Below the pieces are notes generated by a model. That model was given only the letters and a program-made list of their open reading frames with translations, was not told the origin of the DNA and ran no database searches. A stretch of 42,184 nt of DNA from JBAZAX01 sp041671765. Lineage in GTDB: Bacteria > Babelota > Babeliae > Babelales > RVW-14. This document shows positions 23,846 through 32,619 of the stretch, in pieces (the stretch's first letter is position 1; each line of letters opens with the position of its first letter). Made by a program: the position numbers and the translations under genes. The DNA lies in contig JBAZAX010000012.1 of the NCBI GenBank assembly GCA_041671765.1, positions 1 through 42,184 of the forward strand. Reading direction: 5' to 3'.

Positions 23846-24581
23846 AGAAAAGAAAAGACTAGACTTGATTATTCAGGAGCGATATCCGAATTTATCAAGA
23901 AATCAGATACAAAGTTTTATTTTGCAGCGCAAGGTCAAGGTTAATGACCAGATCGTAGATAAGGCCGGAACGCCGGTTGTTCTTGATGCAAAAATTGATC
24001 TTGAAAATGAAACGCCAAAATTTGTGAGTCGTGCAGGATTTAAAATTGAAGGCGCTTTGGATAATTTCAAAGTCGATGTAACAGGTTTAGTTGTCCTTGA
24101 TGCCGGAATTTCAACTGGCGGTTTTACCGATTGCCTATTGCAGCGCGGTGCTAAGCGTGTTTATGGTGTTGATGTGGGTTTTGGAATTGTTCATGAAAAG
24201 CTTCGCAATGATCCACGTGTCATTTTGTATGAAAAAACAAATTTGCGTTATCTTGAGTCTCTGCCTGAACTTGTAGACTTAGCAACGCTTGATTTATCTT
24301 TTATTTCTTTACTTAAAGTTATGCCTGCAGTTTGTAAATTATTAAAGCCGGATGCAAGAATTATTACACTGATAAAACCCCAATTTGAGGCAGAACGAGA
24401 AGAAATCAGGAGAGGCGGCATTGTTAGAGACGATGAAGTTCATAAAAAAGTTATTGAAAAAATTAAATCTGGAATGGCAGAGTTTGGTTTTGAAATGTTT
24501 GATATTATGGAATCTCCGATTAGGGGCGATAAGTCTGGAAATAAAGAATTTTTAGCAATATACAAGAGAGTTCAAATATAA
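23841..24581 (+). CDS. tlyA: TlyA-family rRNA 2'-O-methyltransferase
   Basis: A 246-residue protein with an N-terminal S4 RNA-binding domain (about residues 1-60: RLDLIIQERYPNLSRNQIQS then ILQRKVKVN) and an FtsJ/RrmJ-like methyltransferase domain. The sequences FVSRAGFKIEGALDNF and LDAGISTGGFTDCLLQRGAK (SAM-binding loop) and KPQFEAEREEIRRGGIVRDD are hallmarks of TlyA. Members methylate ribose in 16S and/or 23S rRNA, and some were named haemolysins. The start has no clear ribosome site and lies at the end of a tandem repeat. The next gene begins 9 bases later. Confidence 0.93.
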   Translation: MAEKKRLDLIIQERYPNLSRNQIQSFILQRKVKVNDQIVDKAGTPVVLDAKIDLENETPKFVSRAGFKIEGALDNFKVDVTGLVVLDAGISTGGFTDCLLQRGAKRVYGVDVGFGIVHEKLRNDPRVILYEKTNLRYLESLPELVDLATLDLSFISLLKVMPAVCKLLKPDARIITLIKPQFEAEREEIRRGGIVRDDEVHKKVIEKIKSGMAEFGFEMFDIMESPIRGDKSGNKEFLAIYKRVQI

Positions 24582-24590
24582 GAGAATTAC

Positions 24591-25445
24591 ATGAAAAATA
24601 TTACAAAATTATTTGCGTTAGTATTATCTTGTTTGGTTATTGCAGTTAGTTTTTATAAATTTCAAGGCTCGTCGGTAGACGTATCAGTTCAGATTGTAGA
24701 AAGCAATTCAATTCAAGATGTCAAAAAATTTATTGAGTCCGACACACTATTTATCTTTGATTATGATAATGTGCTTGTCGAAGGTAAATTAGATTATGGG
24801 TTTGATGCCTGGTTTTGTGCGATGATGGGTAAGCTCGAAGGTCGTGGGCTGTCAACGAAAGAAGCCAAGGCTAAGTTACTTCCAGTTTACGAAGAAATCC
24901 AGCGTTCTGCTGTAGTTCAGGCTGTTGAACCGGATGCAAAAAATTTGATTGAAAACCTAAAAAACGATGGACATAAGGTAATGATTTTGACTGTCAGATC
25001 TCTTTGTTTGATAGAGAGTGTTTTTAAGCAGTTAAAATCAGTTGAAATTGATGTTGAACGAGATTCTATTCCTGAAAATGGAATTAATTCAACTCTTTCC
25101 AAACTTGGGTCTAAATATTTTAATGGAATTTTATTTTGTGATGGCTATTACAAAGGTCCGGCGCTCAAAGCTTTTTTGTTGGGGCATCCTGAATTAAAAA
25201 TTAAAAAGATTGTTTTTGTGGATGATAAACTAAAAAATCTTGAATCTGTAAAAGTTTCAGCCCAAGAGTTGGGAATCAAATTTGTTGGGCTTCGTTATGC
25301 ATGTACTGATGCAAGAACAAAAGCATACAAGCTTGATGAGAAATCTTTGATGCTTGCAGCATCTTTGGCTGGCCAAGACTTGCCAAGTCGAGATGTAACA
25401 ACAAAAAAACAAGTGAATTTATTGCATTCTCCATCTGTTTCATAA
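24591..25445 (+). CDS. Exported HAD-superfamily protein (DUF2608-like)
   Basis: A 284-residue protein with an N-terminal signal or anchor (LFALVLSCLVIAVSFY). The haloacid dehalogenase motif I is FIFDYDNVL with D57 and D59; motif II is near MILTVRS; motif III/IV is KIVFVDDKLKNLE. The arrangement and length fit the DUF2608 group of predicted phosphatases known from intracellular bacteria such as Legionella. Being exported, it may act in the periplasm or on host molecules; the substrate is unknown. It follows tlyA by 9 bases. Confidence 0.82.
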   Translation: MKNITKLFALVLSCLVIAVSFYKFQGSSVDVSVQIVESNSIQDVKKFIESDTLFIFDYDNVLVEGKLDYGFDAWFCAMMGKLEGRGLSTKEAKAKLLPVYEEIQRSAVVQAVEPDAKNLIENLKNDGHKVMILTVRSLCLIESVFKQLKSVEIDVERDSIPENGINSTLSKLGSKYFNGILFCDGYYKGPALKAFLLGHPELKIKKIVFVDDKLKNLESVKVSAQELGIKFVGLRYACTDARTKAYKLDEKSLMLAASLAGQDLPSRDVTTKKQVNLLHSPSVS

Positions 25446-25524
25446 AATATTTGCCGTTTCAATTTTAACGTGATAAACCTGAACAAAAGAATTTTTGGCT
25501 CTGTTTTATAAAATAGGCATAAAT

Positions 25525-26385
25525 ATGTTTTTAAAAAAATGTCAAAATTGGGCAGTAGCAGTTGTTTTTATCTCTATTTTGCACTTGCTTAATATTTCAC
25601 CTTTATCTTGTATGGAGTCCAGAGATCAGTTTTTTTTAAATTTAGCATTAAATTATTCGGATTTAGCCTTTGATAAAATTTATGACGTAGCTTTTGATGC
25701 AAAGGCAAGAATAAGAACATTCGAAGCAACGGCATTTTCATATGATAGTTTAAAAGCAGTTGTTTCAGAATGTGAAGTTAATTGTCCGGTTTTTTTGCTT
25801 GGCGAATATATGAATCGTCGTCTTTTATCTAGATTTGCTATTGAAGAAAGAGTCTCTAGTCTTTTAGCAAAATTAAATAAGATTAAGCATAGGTCTGTTG
25901 AATATGTTAATTTTGGCGCAACGGGCTATTTTATGGATTTTATAATTGCCGCTAAGGTATTTAGTCAAAAACCAGATGCGAATTTGTCGATTCACTTGGT
26001 TGATTATAATTTTACAGATTATGTCTTATGTCGGGCATCGTTTGGGAGTTCTCGTGTTATTACCAAAGATGATGATCCATGTTTTGTAAAAATAATGTTT
26101 TTGTCTGCAGAATTTGCAAAAGAAAGTTTGGGTCAGGAATATCCATACAGTGCTAGAAAAGATCACGCTTTATTAAAAAATTGTTTTATGATCGAAGAAG
26201 GCGCACGACAGTTTATTAGTTTTTTTAAAAGAATGTTTCCTCGTGCGAATCTGTCATTATGTTTGCATGAAAGTAGGCACGGCTATTTTGAATACATTAC
26301 TCGACAAAAATTAAGCCCTGCAGATGTGACGGATACGAGTGTATCAGATTGTTGCGATTTATTCGAAAAACTCACGTTACATTAA
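25525..26385 (+). CDS. Exported protein of unknown function
   Basis: A 286-residue protein from ATG 25525; an earlier in-frame TTG (25495) is possible but would place the signal peptide internally. The N-terminus is a typical signal sequence (basic start, AVAVVFISILHLLNISPLS, then CMES, a possible lipobox-like cysteine). The middle has YVNFGATGYFMDFIIAAKVF and LSIHLVDYNF, faintly like a nucleotide-binding Rossmann start, but no complete motif is present. Cysteines are frequent in the mature part. It stands 3' to the HAD gene and converges on acs. Confidence 0.65.
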   Translation: MFLKKCQNWAVAVVFISILHLLNISPLSCMESRDQFFLNLALNYSDLAFDKIYDVAFDAKARIRTFEATAFSYDSLKAVVSECEVNCPVFLLGEYMNRRLLSRFAIEERVSSLLAKLNKIKHRSVEYVNFGATGYFMDFIIAAKVFSQKPDANLSIHLVDYNFTDYVLCRASFGSSRVITKDDDPCFVKIMFLSAEFAKESLGQEYPYSARKDHALLKNCFMIEEGARQFISFFKRMFPRANLSLCLHESRHGYFEYITRQKLSPADVTDTSVSDCCDLFEKLTLH

Positions 26386-26416
26386 ACCAAATAGCTGTTG
26401 GCTTGATACAAAACGT

Positions 26417-28459
26417 TTAAATTGTATTTTTTTGAACTTGTTCCATAAATTTATGATAAATTGCCTGAATCTCTTCAATTGAGGTTCCATCTTCCAATGT
26501 TGACAAATCGCCTATTGCTTGGCCTTGTATGACAGCCTTGAGCAGACGGCGCATAATTTTTCCGGAACGTGTTTTTGGTAAGCTTTCAACAAAATGAATC
26601 TCTTTTGGCGTTGCAAAAGCGCCAATTTGCGTTCTGATTTTTTGCAAGATCTCTTGCTTAAACACTTCGTGTTTGCCGTTTGCATTTTTAATATCTATGG
26701 TAAAGCTTGTTTTGAGAATCGAGAAAATAATTATCGCCTCGCCTCTTATCTCATCGGGGATTCCGATGACCGCAGTTTCTGCAATTGCTTCGTGTTCAAG
26801 CGTTATGCTTTCAATTTCTGATGTGCCAATTCTGTGCCCTGAAATCTTCAAAACTTCGTCTGCGCGCCCAAGCAACCAGAAATAATTTTCAGCATCTCTT
26901 ATTGCATAATCCCCAGAATAATACATGCCCGGAAATTTTGACCAGTAAATTTCACGAAATGCTTCGGGATTATTATGAATTCCAATTGTCATTCCCGGCC
27001 AAGGCTTTTTGATTACAAGAAAGCCTTTGTTTTGTGGTGGGACAGATTGTCCTTCTGCATCAACAATATCGGCATCAATTTCAGGTAATGCAAATGTCGC
27101 AGATCCGGGCTTAAGTTTAACCAAATCAAGCCCTGCGGTTGGGGAAATCATAAAACCGCCGGTTTCTGTCTGCCACCACGTATCAATGATAGGACACCTT
27201 TTTTGTCCAATTAGATCATTGAACCAGCGCCAGACTTCCGGGTTTATTGGTTCGCCTACCGAACCAAGCACTTTTAAGCTGCTCAAATCATGTTTTAAAA
27301 TATTTTCATTACCCATCTTCATGAACATACGTAATGCCGTAGGTGATGTATAAAAAATCGAGATTTTATGCTTTGCAATTGCTTGCCACCAAGCGTCTTG
27401 TGTGGGATAATCCGGTGCTCCCTCACGAATGTAGATAGCTGCTCCGTGCATGAGTGGGCCATAGACTACATATGAATGTCCTGTAATCCACCCAATATCT
27501 GCTGTGCACCAGTAAATTGAATCTTTGGTTATATCAAAAGCCCATTTAATTGTTGAATAAACATAAGTCAAATATCCGCCGGTTGAATGAACGATTCCCT
27601 TAGGTTTGCCGGTTGTTCCGGATGTATAAAGAATAAAAAGAGGATGATTTGATTCGACCGGTACCGTCGGAACGAATTCTGTTTCGCTGTATCCTGCCTC
27701 ATTATCTTGTGCTTGTCTGTGGCCTAGTTGACCAAATTCCTGTTGGCTATCTTCTGCATAGCTGCATGAACTTTTTGGATCATAAATTACATCAAGTCCG
27801 GGAGTAATGGATATTGGATTTTCTGTTCGTTTAATGACAATAACTTTTTTAACAAAATTTTCTTGTGCTGCAACTTTTTGCGTATCATTGCCTTGCGTAG
27901 TGTTTTTTTCTTCAGTCGAAGCAATTTGGCTGATTGCTTCAGAAACGACATTTTTGGGTACAATATTTTTGTTTCTGTAAAATGCTGCATCTGCGGTAAT
28001 CACGAATTTTGCTTTTGTGTCGACGATTCTATCTTTTAAAGCAGTTGTGTTAAAGCCTGAAAATACTACCGAATGGGTTGCGCCAAGCCTTGCTACTGCT
28101 AACATGGCTGCGATTGCTTCGGGAATCATTGGGAGATAAATTATAACGATATCGCCTTTTTTTACACCCTGTGTTTGTAAAAAATAGGCAAATTTATTTA
28201 CTTGGGTATAAAGTTGGCCATATGTAAGGTTTTGAGTGTTGCCATTCTCACTTTCCCAGATTATTGCTGTTTTGTCTTGCAATCCGTTTTGAATGTGAAT
28301 ATCTAGGCATGCATAGGATGCATTTATTTGGCCATCAACAAACCAGTGAGCGAATGGTTCATTCCATGCCAAAACATTGCTCCATTTTTTAAACCAAGGT
28401 AATTTCTGAGCCTGTTTTGCCCAAAACTCCAAACTGCTATATTTCAATACTTCAGACAT
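26417..28459 (-). CDS. acs: Acetyl-CoA synthetase with an internal insertion
   Basis: Converts acetate, ATP and CoA to acetyl-CoA; 680 residues, a little longer than the usual ~650. Adenylate-forming motifs are intact: YTSGTTGKPKGIVHSTGGYL (A3), WWQTETGGFMISP (A5), YYSGDYAIRDAENYFWLLGR (A7), and KTRSGKIMRRLL with the catalytic, acetylatable lysine (A10). WCTADIGWITGHSYVVYGPL is specific to Acs. An extra ~70-residue Gln/Glu-rich stretch (about 175-265) separates the N-terminal part from A3. AGGAA precedes the start. It is the only minus-strand gene here, converging with the gene at 25525. It indicates acetate use or salvage. Confidence 0.95.
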   Translation of the reverse strand: MSEVLKYSSLEFWAKQAQKLPWFKKWSNVLAWNEPFAHWFVDGQINASYACLDIHIQNGLQDKTAIIWESENGNTQNLTYGQLYTQVNKFAYFLQTQGVKKGDIVIIYLPMIPEAIAAMLAVARLGATHSVVFSGFNTTALKDRIVDTKAKFVITADAAFYRNKNIVPKNVVSEAISQIASTEEKNTTQGNDTQKVAAQENFVKKVIVIKRTENPISITPGLDVIYDPKSSCSYAEDSQQEFGQLGHRQAQDNEAGYSETEFVPTVPVESNHPLFILYTSGTTGKPKGIVHSTGGYLTYVYSTIKWAFDITKDSIYWCTADIGWITGHSYVVYGPLMHGAAIYIREGAPDYPTQDAWWQAIAKHKISIFYTSPTALRMFMKMGNENILKHDLSSLKVLGSVGEPINPEVWRWFNDLIGQKRCPIIDTWWQTETGGFMISPTAGLDLVKLKPGSATFALPEIDADIVDAEGQSVPPQNKGFLVIKKPWPGMTIGIHNNPEAFREIYWSKFPGMYYSGDYAIRDAENYFWLLGRADEVLKISGHRIGTSEIESITLEHEAIAETAVIGIPDEIRGEAIIIFSILKTSFTIDIKNANGKHEVFKQEILQKIRTQIGAFATPKEIHFVESLPKTRSGKIMRRLLKAVIQGQAIGDLSTLEDGTSIEEIQAIYHKFMEQVQKNTI

Positions 28460-28500
28460 CTAATTCCTAATGTATGTATATAATTTATTCAATGTAAAGT

Positions 28501-28576
28501 TTGCCGTGCCCGCCGTAGCCACGTCTTATCCTCCGTAGCTACTTGAGCGAAGGAGGAAGGGCGAAGGCTGGGCGAT
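28501..28576. repeat. GC-rich palindromic repeat between acs and the next gene
   Basis: TCCTCCGTAGCT (28529-28540) pairs with AGCGAAGGAGGA across a short loop, flanked by GCCCGCCGTAGCC and GGCGAAGGCTGGGC. It belongs to the same CGTAGC/GCGAAG palindrome style as the repeats at 34240 and 40507. It lies in the upstream region of both divergent genes. Confidence 0.75.
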
Positions 28577-28624
28577 GATAGAGTATATTTTTTGTTTTCT
28601 AAGTTTGCAACAGGGTGGGGGCCT

Positions 28625-28653
28625 TTGATTTTAGTATATTTGCCTGCTAAAAT
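28625..28653 (+). promoter_or_regulatory. Candidate promoter for the gene at 28725
   Basis: TTGATT (28625-28630) and TAAAAT (28648-28653) with a 17-base spacer. The start codon follows about 70 bases later. Confidence 0.45.
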
Positions 28654-28724
28654 AATATTACAAGTGATAAATTTTATTTTAAATTAAGAAAGTTTTTTTT
28701 ATTTTATTAAATATGGGGGTTATC

Positions 28725-29417
28725 GTGAAAAAACGAATATTTTTGTTGATATTAACCGGAATAGGCGTTGGAATCGGCTTTTTGGGTTCTTCTTTAAATG
28801 CTATGCGAAGAGGAAATCCTATGGATATAGAAAATCTGATAAATCATGATGAGCGACCAGCGGCTCCTGCTGGGGGTCTTCCCGCAGCTCAAGCGCCTGC
28901 CGTAGCTGGAAATCCTGCAGTTGCTCCGGCTAACCGCCAAGCGGTTACAAATGTTCTTAAAAAATTGTTGGCAGCTCCTTGGGAATTGGGCGTATCAATT
29001 ACATCTTTTATCCATAATTCTACCACCAATGTTGAGCCCGCAAGCAAGGTGTTAATGCGATGCGCATTGGAAGGTGCTCTATGTGGAGTATCTTTGTATA
29101 TTGCTTCATGCGATGGGCTTGGTCTAGTCGCAAATAAACGTTTGGAACTTGCTGATTTTGCACTGGAGGATATATTTTCTGCTACGCCGTCTCACTTTAC
29201 TACTTCAAGATTATGGATTGCAATTTCGGGATTACAGTATTGTGTAACATTTCTTGGTTTGTCGGGATTACGTTTGTACGCATGGGTTTTTGGTTTAATA
29301 ATTGGTTTGCGTTGTGCCTATGATTCACTTATCAAGCTGCCAATTAGTGTTGTAACAGGTAATACACAGGCTCAAAGAAGGATGGCATACCCATTTAGGT
29401 TTGGGCTTGACGATTAA
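28725..29417 (+). CDS. Exported/membrane protein of unknown function
   Basis: GTG 28725 (KKRIFLLILTGIGVG) has GGGGG at good spacing; an ATG at 28713 in the same frame is the alternative. An N-terminal hydrophobic signal is followed by an Ala/Pro-rich segment (about residues 45-75: AAPAGGLPAAQAPAVAG) and then a C-terminal half with two or three membrane segments (VLMRCALEGALCGVSLYIA, LSGLRLYAWVFGLIIGL). The layout of signal + Pro/Ala-rich linker + membrane part recurs in the neighbouring genes. No family recognised. A strong terminator follows. Confidence 0.6.
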   Translation: MKKRIFLLILTGIGVGIGFLGSSLNAMRRGNPMDIENLINHDERPAAPAGGLPAAQAPAVAGNPAVAPANRQAVTNVLKKLLAAPWELGVSITSFIHNSTTNVEPASKVLMRCALEGALCGVSLYIASCDGLGLVANKRLELADFALEDIFSATPSHFTTSRLWIAISGLQYCVTFLGLSGLRLYAWVFGLIIGLRCAYDSLIKLPISVVTGNTQAQRRMAYPFRFGLDD

Positions 29418-29468
29418 GTTTTATTAATATCTGGTTTAATAAATTAATAAATTTAAGTAAAAAGTTTT

Positions 29469-29509
29469 GAGGCGGTAGATTTTTAGAAATCTACCGCCTC
29501 TTTTGTTTT
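29469..29509 (+). terminator. Intrinsic terminator
   Basis: A perfect 14-bp stem, GAGGCGGTAGATTT / AAATCTACCGCCTC (29469-29482 / 29487-29500), with loop TTAG, followed by TTTTGTTTT. Confidence 0.93.
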
Positions 29510-29646
29510 CTATTAAATAATCCGACTTGAGAAAAATATTTTTATCTGTAAACTCTAAAGGCTTCCATTAAGAAGTCTAAAAGCGCTTAGGGATGCATTT
29601 AGGAACTTTAAATTATTTTGATATGCGATTTTGGAAAGATGAAACA

Positions 29647-30474
29647 ATGTTTAAAATTTGTGGTTTTAGGTCCGGAATTTGGGGTCTTTGTAGCAAAGTG
29701 TTCTTTGTTGCAGTGATTTCAATTAGTTGTGGGGCCAAATTATTTTCTGAAATACCAAGTCAGATACAAGATCCTGTTTCGGGCAATTTTGTTATGATGA
29801 GCGATGGTAAAGAATCAAAAGCTGTCTCAATAGAGGAATTTTTTAAAGTTGCTTTGAAAGATGCGGGGAAAAAGAACAATAAAGAAGAATTTGAAAACAT
29901 TCTTCGCATTAAGCAAAATTTGGATCGAGAGGCTTTGCAAGCTTCAAGCGGTAATGGTGGAGGGAATCGCGTTGCTGTTGTAAGTTCTATGCGAAATTCG
30001 ATAAATTCAGTATTTAAAGATTCTTTTGTGGTAGATACCTTGGCAGAGTGTTTTAAGGGCTCTGGGCAAGCGGTAAAATCGGTTGCAAAATCTGTTATTA
30101 AAGGTGTTACAGTTGGAGCAACAATGGGAGTTGTTTTACTTATTGGTGGTGCAATAGTGTGGCAAATTTTGGTTATTCCTGCTTACTGCAAAGGGCCGGG
30201 ACCCGTTATTGCAGATTGGTTACCTGTTTCAGACTATTGGGGTTCAGGTGAGGATGGAGTTTGTCAGAGTTCTGCTCAGTCAAATAAAATTTTATCTCAA
30301 GAGGTCAAACTCAAGCGAGCAGCAGAGATAATTTCAGCAAGCGTTCCAGCAGTTGTTTTGCCTGATGGTAGCTTTAATCCTGAGATTCCAGGTTACTGCA
30401 AGGTTGAAAATGGTAAGGTTATCTGGTGCGATAAGTCACTGTGTCAGATTGATAAGAATATACGCGGCTGCTAA
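29647..30474 (+). CDS. Exported membrane protein, paralogue of the 32620 gene
   Basis: A 275-residue protein from ATG 29647, which has GGAAAGA upstream and places a signal peptide (VFFVAVISISCGAKLFS) at the N-terminus; the frame is open from ATG 29593 but that start lacks spacing for its AGGG. Visible parts: SDGKESKAVSIEEFFKVALK, an Asn/Gly-rich linker, an amphipathic region, one long membrane segment (GVTVGATMGVVLLIGGAIVW) and a Cys-containing tail (IPAYCKGPG, DGVCQSS). The same order and several motifs occur in the gene at 32620. Function unknown; no known family. Confidence 0.65.
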   Translation: MFKICGFRSGIWGLCSKVFFVAVISISCGAKLFSEIPSQIQDPVSGNFVMMSDGKESKAVSIEEFFKVALKDAGKKNNKEEFENILRIKQNLDREALQASSGNGGGNRVAVVSSMRNSINSVFKDSFVVDTLAECFKGSGQAVKSVAKSVIKGVTVGATMGVVLLIGGAIVWQILVIPAYCKGPGPVIADWLPVSDYWGSGEDGVCQSSAQSNKILSQEVKLKRAAEIISASVPAVVLPDGSFNPEIPGYCKVENGKVIWCDKSLCQIDKNIRGC

Positions 30475-30711
30475 AACCACCAAGATGTTTCGCTCAATTT
30501 ATACTCATTATACTCAAATTTTGTTATAAAAATCTAAATCTTTTCACATAGAAATATTGCAATAGCATTTTTTGTTGTTTATTACAGTTTTTAATCGCAT
30601 GGCAGGCATTTGACTGTTATGCAATTATTTGAGAAAATATATAATAACATAAAGAATGTTAGTCTTTAAATTTATGAGGTTAGATCGGATTTATTTTTAG
30701 GAGGTTATACC

Positions 30712-31503
30712 ATGAAAAAGCTATTAGCTTTTGTTTTCGCGATTTTAGCATTAATATCAGTGAATTTATTTGCCGTTGAAATTCGCAATGTTGTGGATAA
30801 CGGTAATGGTGAATATACGATACAAAGAACATCTCGCGGTGTTGATCATACTTTTCATAGAGGTATCGATGGCTCTTGGATAGAGTTATGCGGTGGTGAT
30901 TTGCCTCCAAGACAAGTTAGTCAATCATTCGCAAAGACATTGGATTCGTCATTAGCAGCTTATATTTTAGGTAAAAACGCTTGTCAGCAACCTTTGCCAG
31001 CGTCTCAAGCCCCGCAGCCATTAGAACATCCAGTAGAGCATCCAGGCGTAGAACAACCAGTTGAAGATGATGATATGGGTGAGGGTATTTTGGGGGGCGA
31101 AGCAGATGAGGCTGCGCAGGATCCAGATGCTGCATCTAGATTGGCAGCAAGACCCGAGCATAAAAGAGATTTTAGTGGAAATTTGGCTGCGGATGGTTCT
31201 CAAGAAGGTGATCTTCAGCCCAAACGCAAGATTATTATTGATTATGCAGAGATTGGTCGATTGGCCCTCGCATTAAAACAGCAACAACCAGCACCTGTGC
31301 AGGCGGCTCCGGTAGTTGAAGTTCCAGCCCAACCAGAACCAGTACGAGATCCGCTTGTGCCTGCAGTTGGTGTGCAAGCAGTACAGCCTGCGTCGGTAGT
31401 AGAAGGGCAAGTTTTGACTTTGGCGCAATTTAAAAATCATATTGCAATGCTTCAACATAAAGATAAAAAAGGTGAGGGACAAAAAGATTGTTTTATTCAG
31501 TAG
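30712..31503 (+). CDS. Secreted Pro/Ala/Gln-rich protein of unknown function
   Basis: A 263-residue protein with a strong AGGAGG site, a clear signal peptide (KKLLAFVFAILALISVNLFA) and a short ordered N-terminal region (NGEYTIQRTSRGVDHTFHRG). The rest is low-complexity: PLEHPVEHPGVEQPVEDDD, an acidic stretch, and repeated AxxxPxQPxP near residues 195-235. No membrane segment follows the signal, so it is probably periplasmic or secreted. Disordered Pro-rich exported proteins can interact with hosts, but nothing here shows that directly. Confidence 0.62.
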   Translation: MKKLLAFVFAILALISVNLFAVEIRNVVDNGNGEYTIQRTSRGVDHTFHRGIDGSWIELCGGDLPPRQVSQSFAKTLDSSLAAYILGKNACQQPLPASQAPQPLEHPVEHPGVEQPVEDDDMGEGILGGEADEAAQDPDAASRLAARPEHKRDFSGNLAADGSQEGDLQPKRKIIIDYAEIGRLALALKQQQPAPVQAAPVVEVPAQPEPVRDPLVPAVGVQAVQPASVVEGQVLTLAQFKNHIAMLQHKDKKGEGQKDCFIQ

Positions 31504-31552
31504 GGTTAGTTAATTAAGTTTAAATAATTAAATAATTGTGGAGGTTATAATC

Positions 31553-32401
31553 ATGAAAAAATTAATTAAAAGTATAGTATTTGTGATATCGTTATTAAAT
31601 TGTTCGTCTTTATTTTCAATGCAGCAGCCAGAACAACGAGGGGTTATAACTCGTACTATAGAAGGCGTAACATATACCTATGAGACTCAAGCGAATGTAT
31701 TTTCATGTGAAATTGATGGCATTAGATATGTTCTCAGACATCCACATATGCATGACCAAGAATTTTATGCTGCCAATATTGTAACAGGACAACGAGTAGC
31801 TTTTCCTGCAGGGGCCAATCCATTGGAATTGATTAATTTGTTGATGCCTCGCTTAGCGGCTATTCAACGGCCTCAAGAGCTTCCTCAAGTTCCGCAACAA
31901 AGTTTGACAACAGTTGCTAGAAATCTTTTTTTACATTGGGGTTTGCCTGTCCGTTTAGACGTAAATCCTCTTGTAGCTTTAAGAGATGAATTGCGTAGAG
32001 CAACGGCGGCTTGGAATAGGCCTGTATTAAAAACATTTTTTATATTATTGGGTGAGCTTACGGTGTTTCATATTTTATTGAGCACAGCGATATCTTCAGG
32101 TAGTTATAGCAGCCAGATAAACAATCGGCTGATTCCATCATTTAATACGTTAATTAACCCTGCTGGTATGTTTAGTCGACATACTCATAATGGTGCTACA
32201 TATTTTACTCCAGCGACAAGATCAGATGCGATGGGAAATTTGATGGGCGTTTGCATGATGCCGCTAGTCTATAGTTATATAGCATATTTTGGATTGCATG
32301 CAGCCGAAGATTTCTTTTGTTTGATCGGGGCGCTTATTTGTTCAAATTGGCAAACTATTTTTGTCGGACGAGGCGGGCCTCAAGGAAATGCACGTCAGTA
32401 A
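31553..32401 (+). CDS. Exported membrane protein of unknown function
   Basis: A 282-residue protein from ATG 31553 with GGAGG at 31540-31544; an upstream in-frame GTG (31538) is less likely. A signal peptide (SIVFVISLLNCSSLFS) is followed by a small beta-rich domain (GVITRTIEGVTYTYETQAN and IDGIRYVLRHPHMHD), a Pro/Gln linker, then two to three membrane segments (VLKTFFILLGELTVFHILLS, LMGVCMMPLVYSYIAYFGL). General layout resembles the 28725 product, without clear sequence identity. No known family. Confidence 0.6.
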   Translation: MKKLIKSIVFVISLLNCSSLFSMQQPEQRGVITRTIEGVTYTYETQANVFSCEIDGIRYVLRHPHMHDQEFYAANIVTGQRVAFPAGANPLELINLLMPRLAAIQRPQELPQVPQQSLTTVARNLFLHWGLPVRLDVNPLVALRDELRRATAAWNRPVLKTFFILLGELTVFHILLSTAISSGSYSSQINNRLIPSFNTLINPAGMFSRHTHNGATYFTPATRSDAMGNLMGVCMMPLVYSYIAYFGLHAAEDFFCLIGALICSNWQTIFVGRGGPQGNARQ

Positions 32402-32619
32402 TTTACGGCAATAAATTTACGAAAAACAACCAACAACCCTAAATGCAAATTGTTATACTAAAATAATAAGTATTCAGGTAAAGTTTATGTCTGAAAATAT
32501 CATTTTTTAGATTTGTGCTATAAAGCTGGTTTGCACTGGATTTATTGCATAAAAGCATACTTTATGTAATATGAAAGTATGGGATTTGTTTAGGGGTACA
32601 TTATAGATTAGGGGGATTT

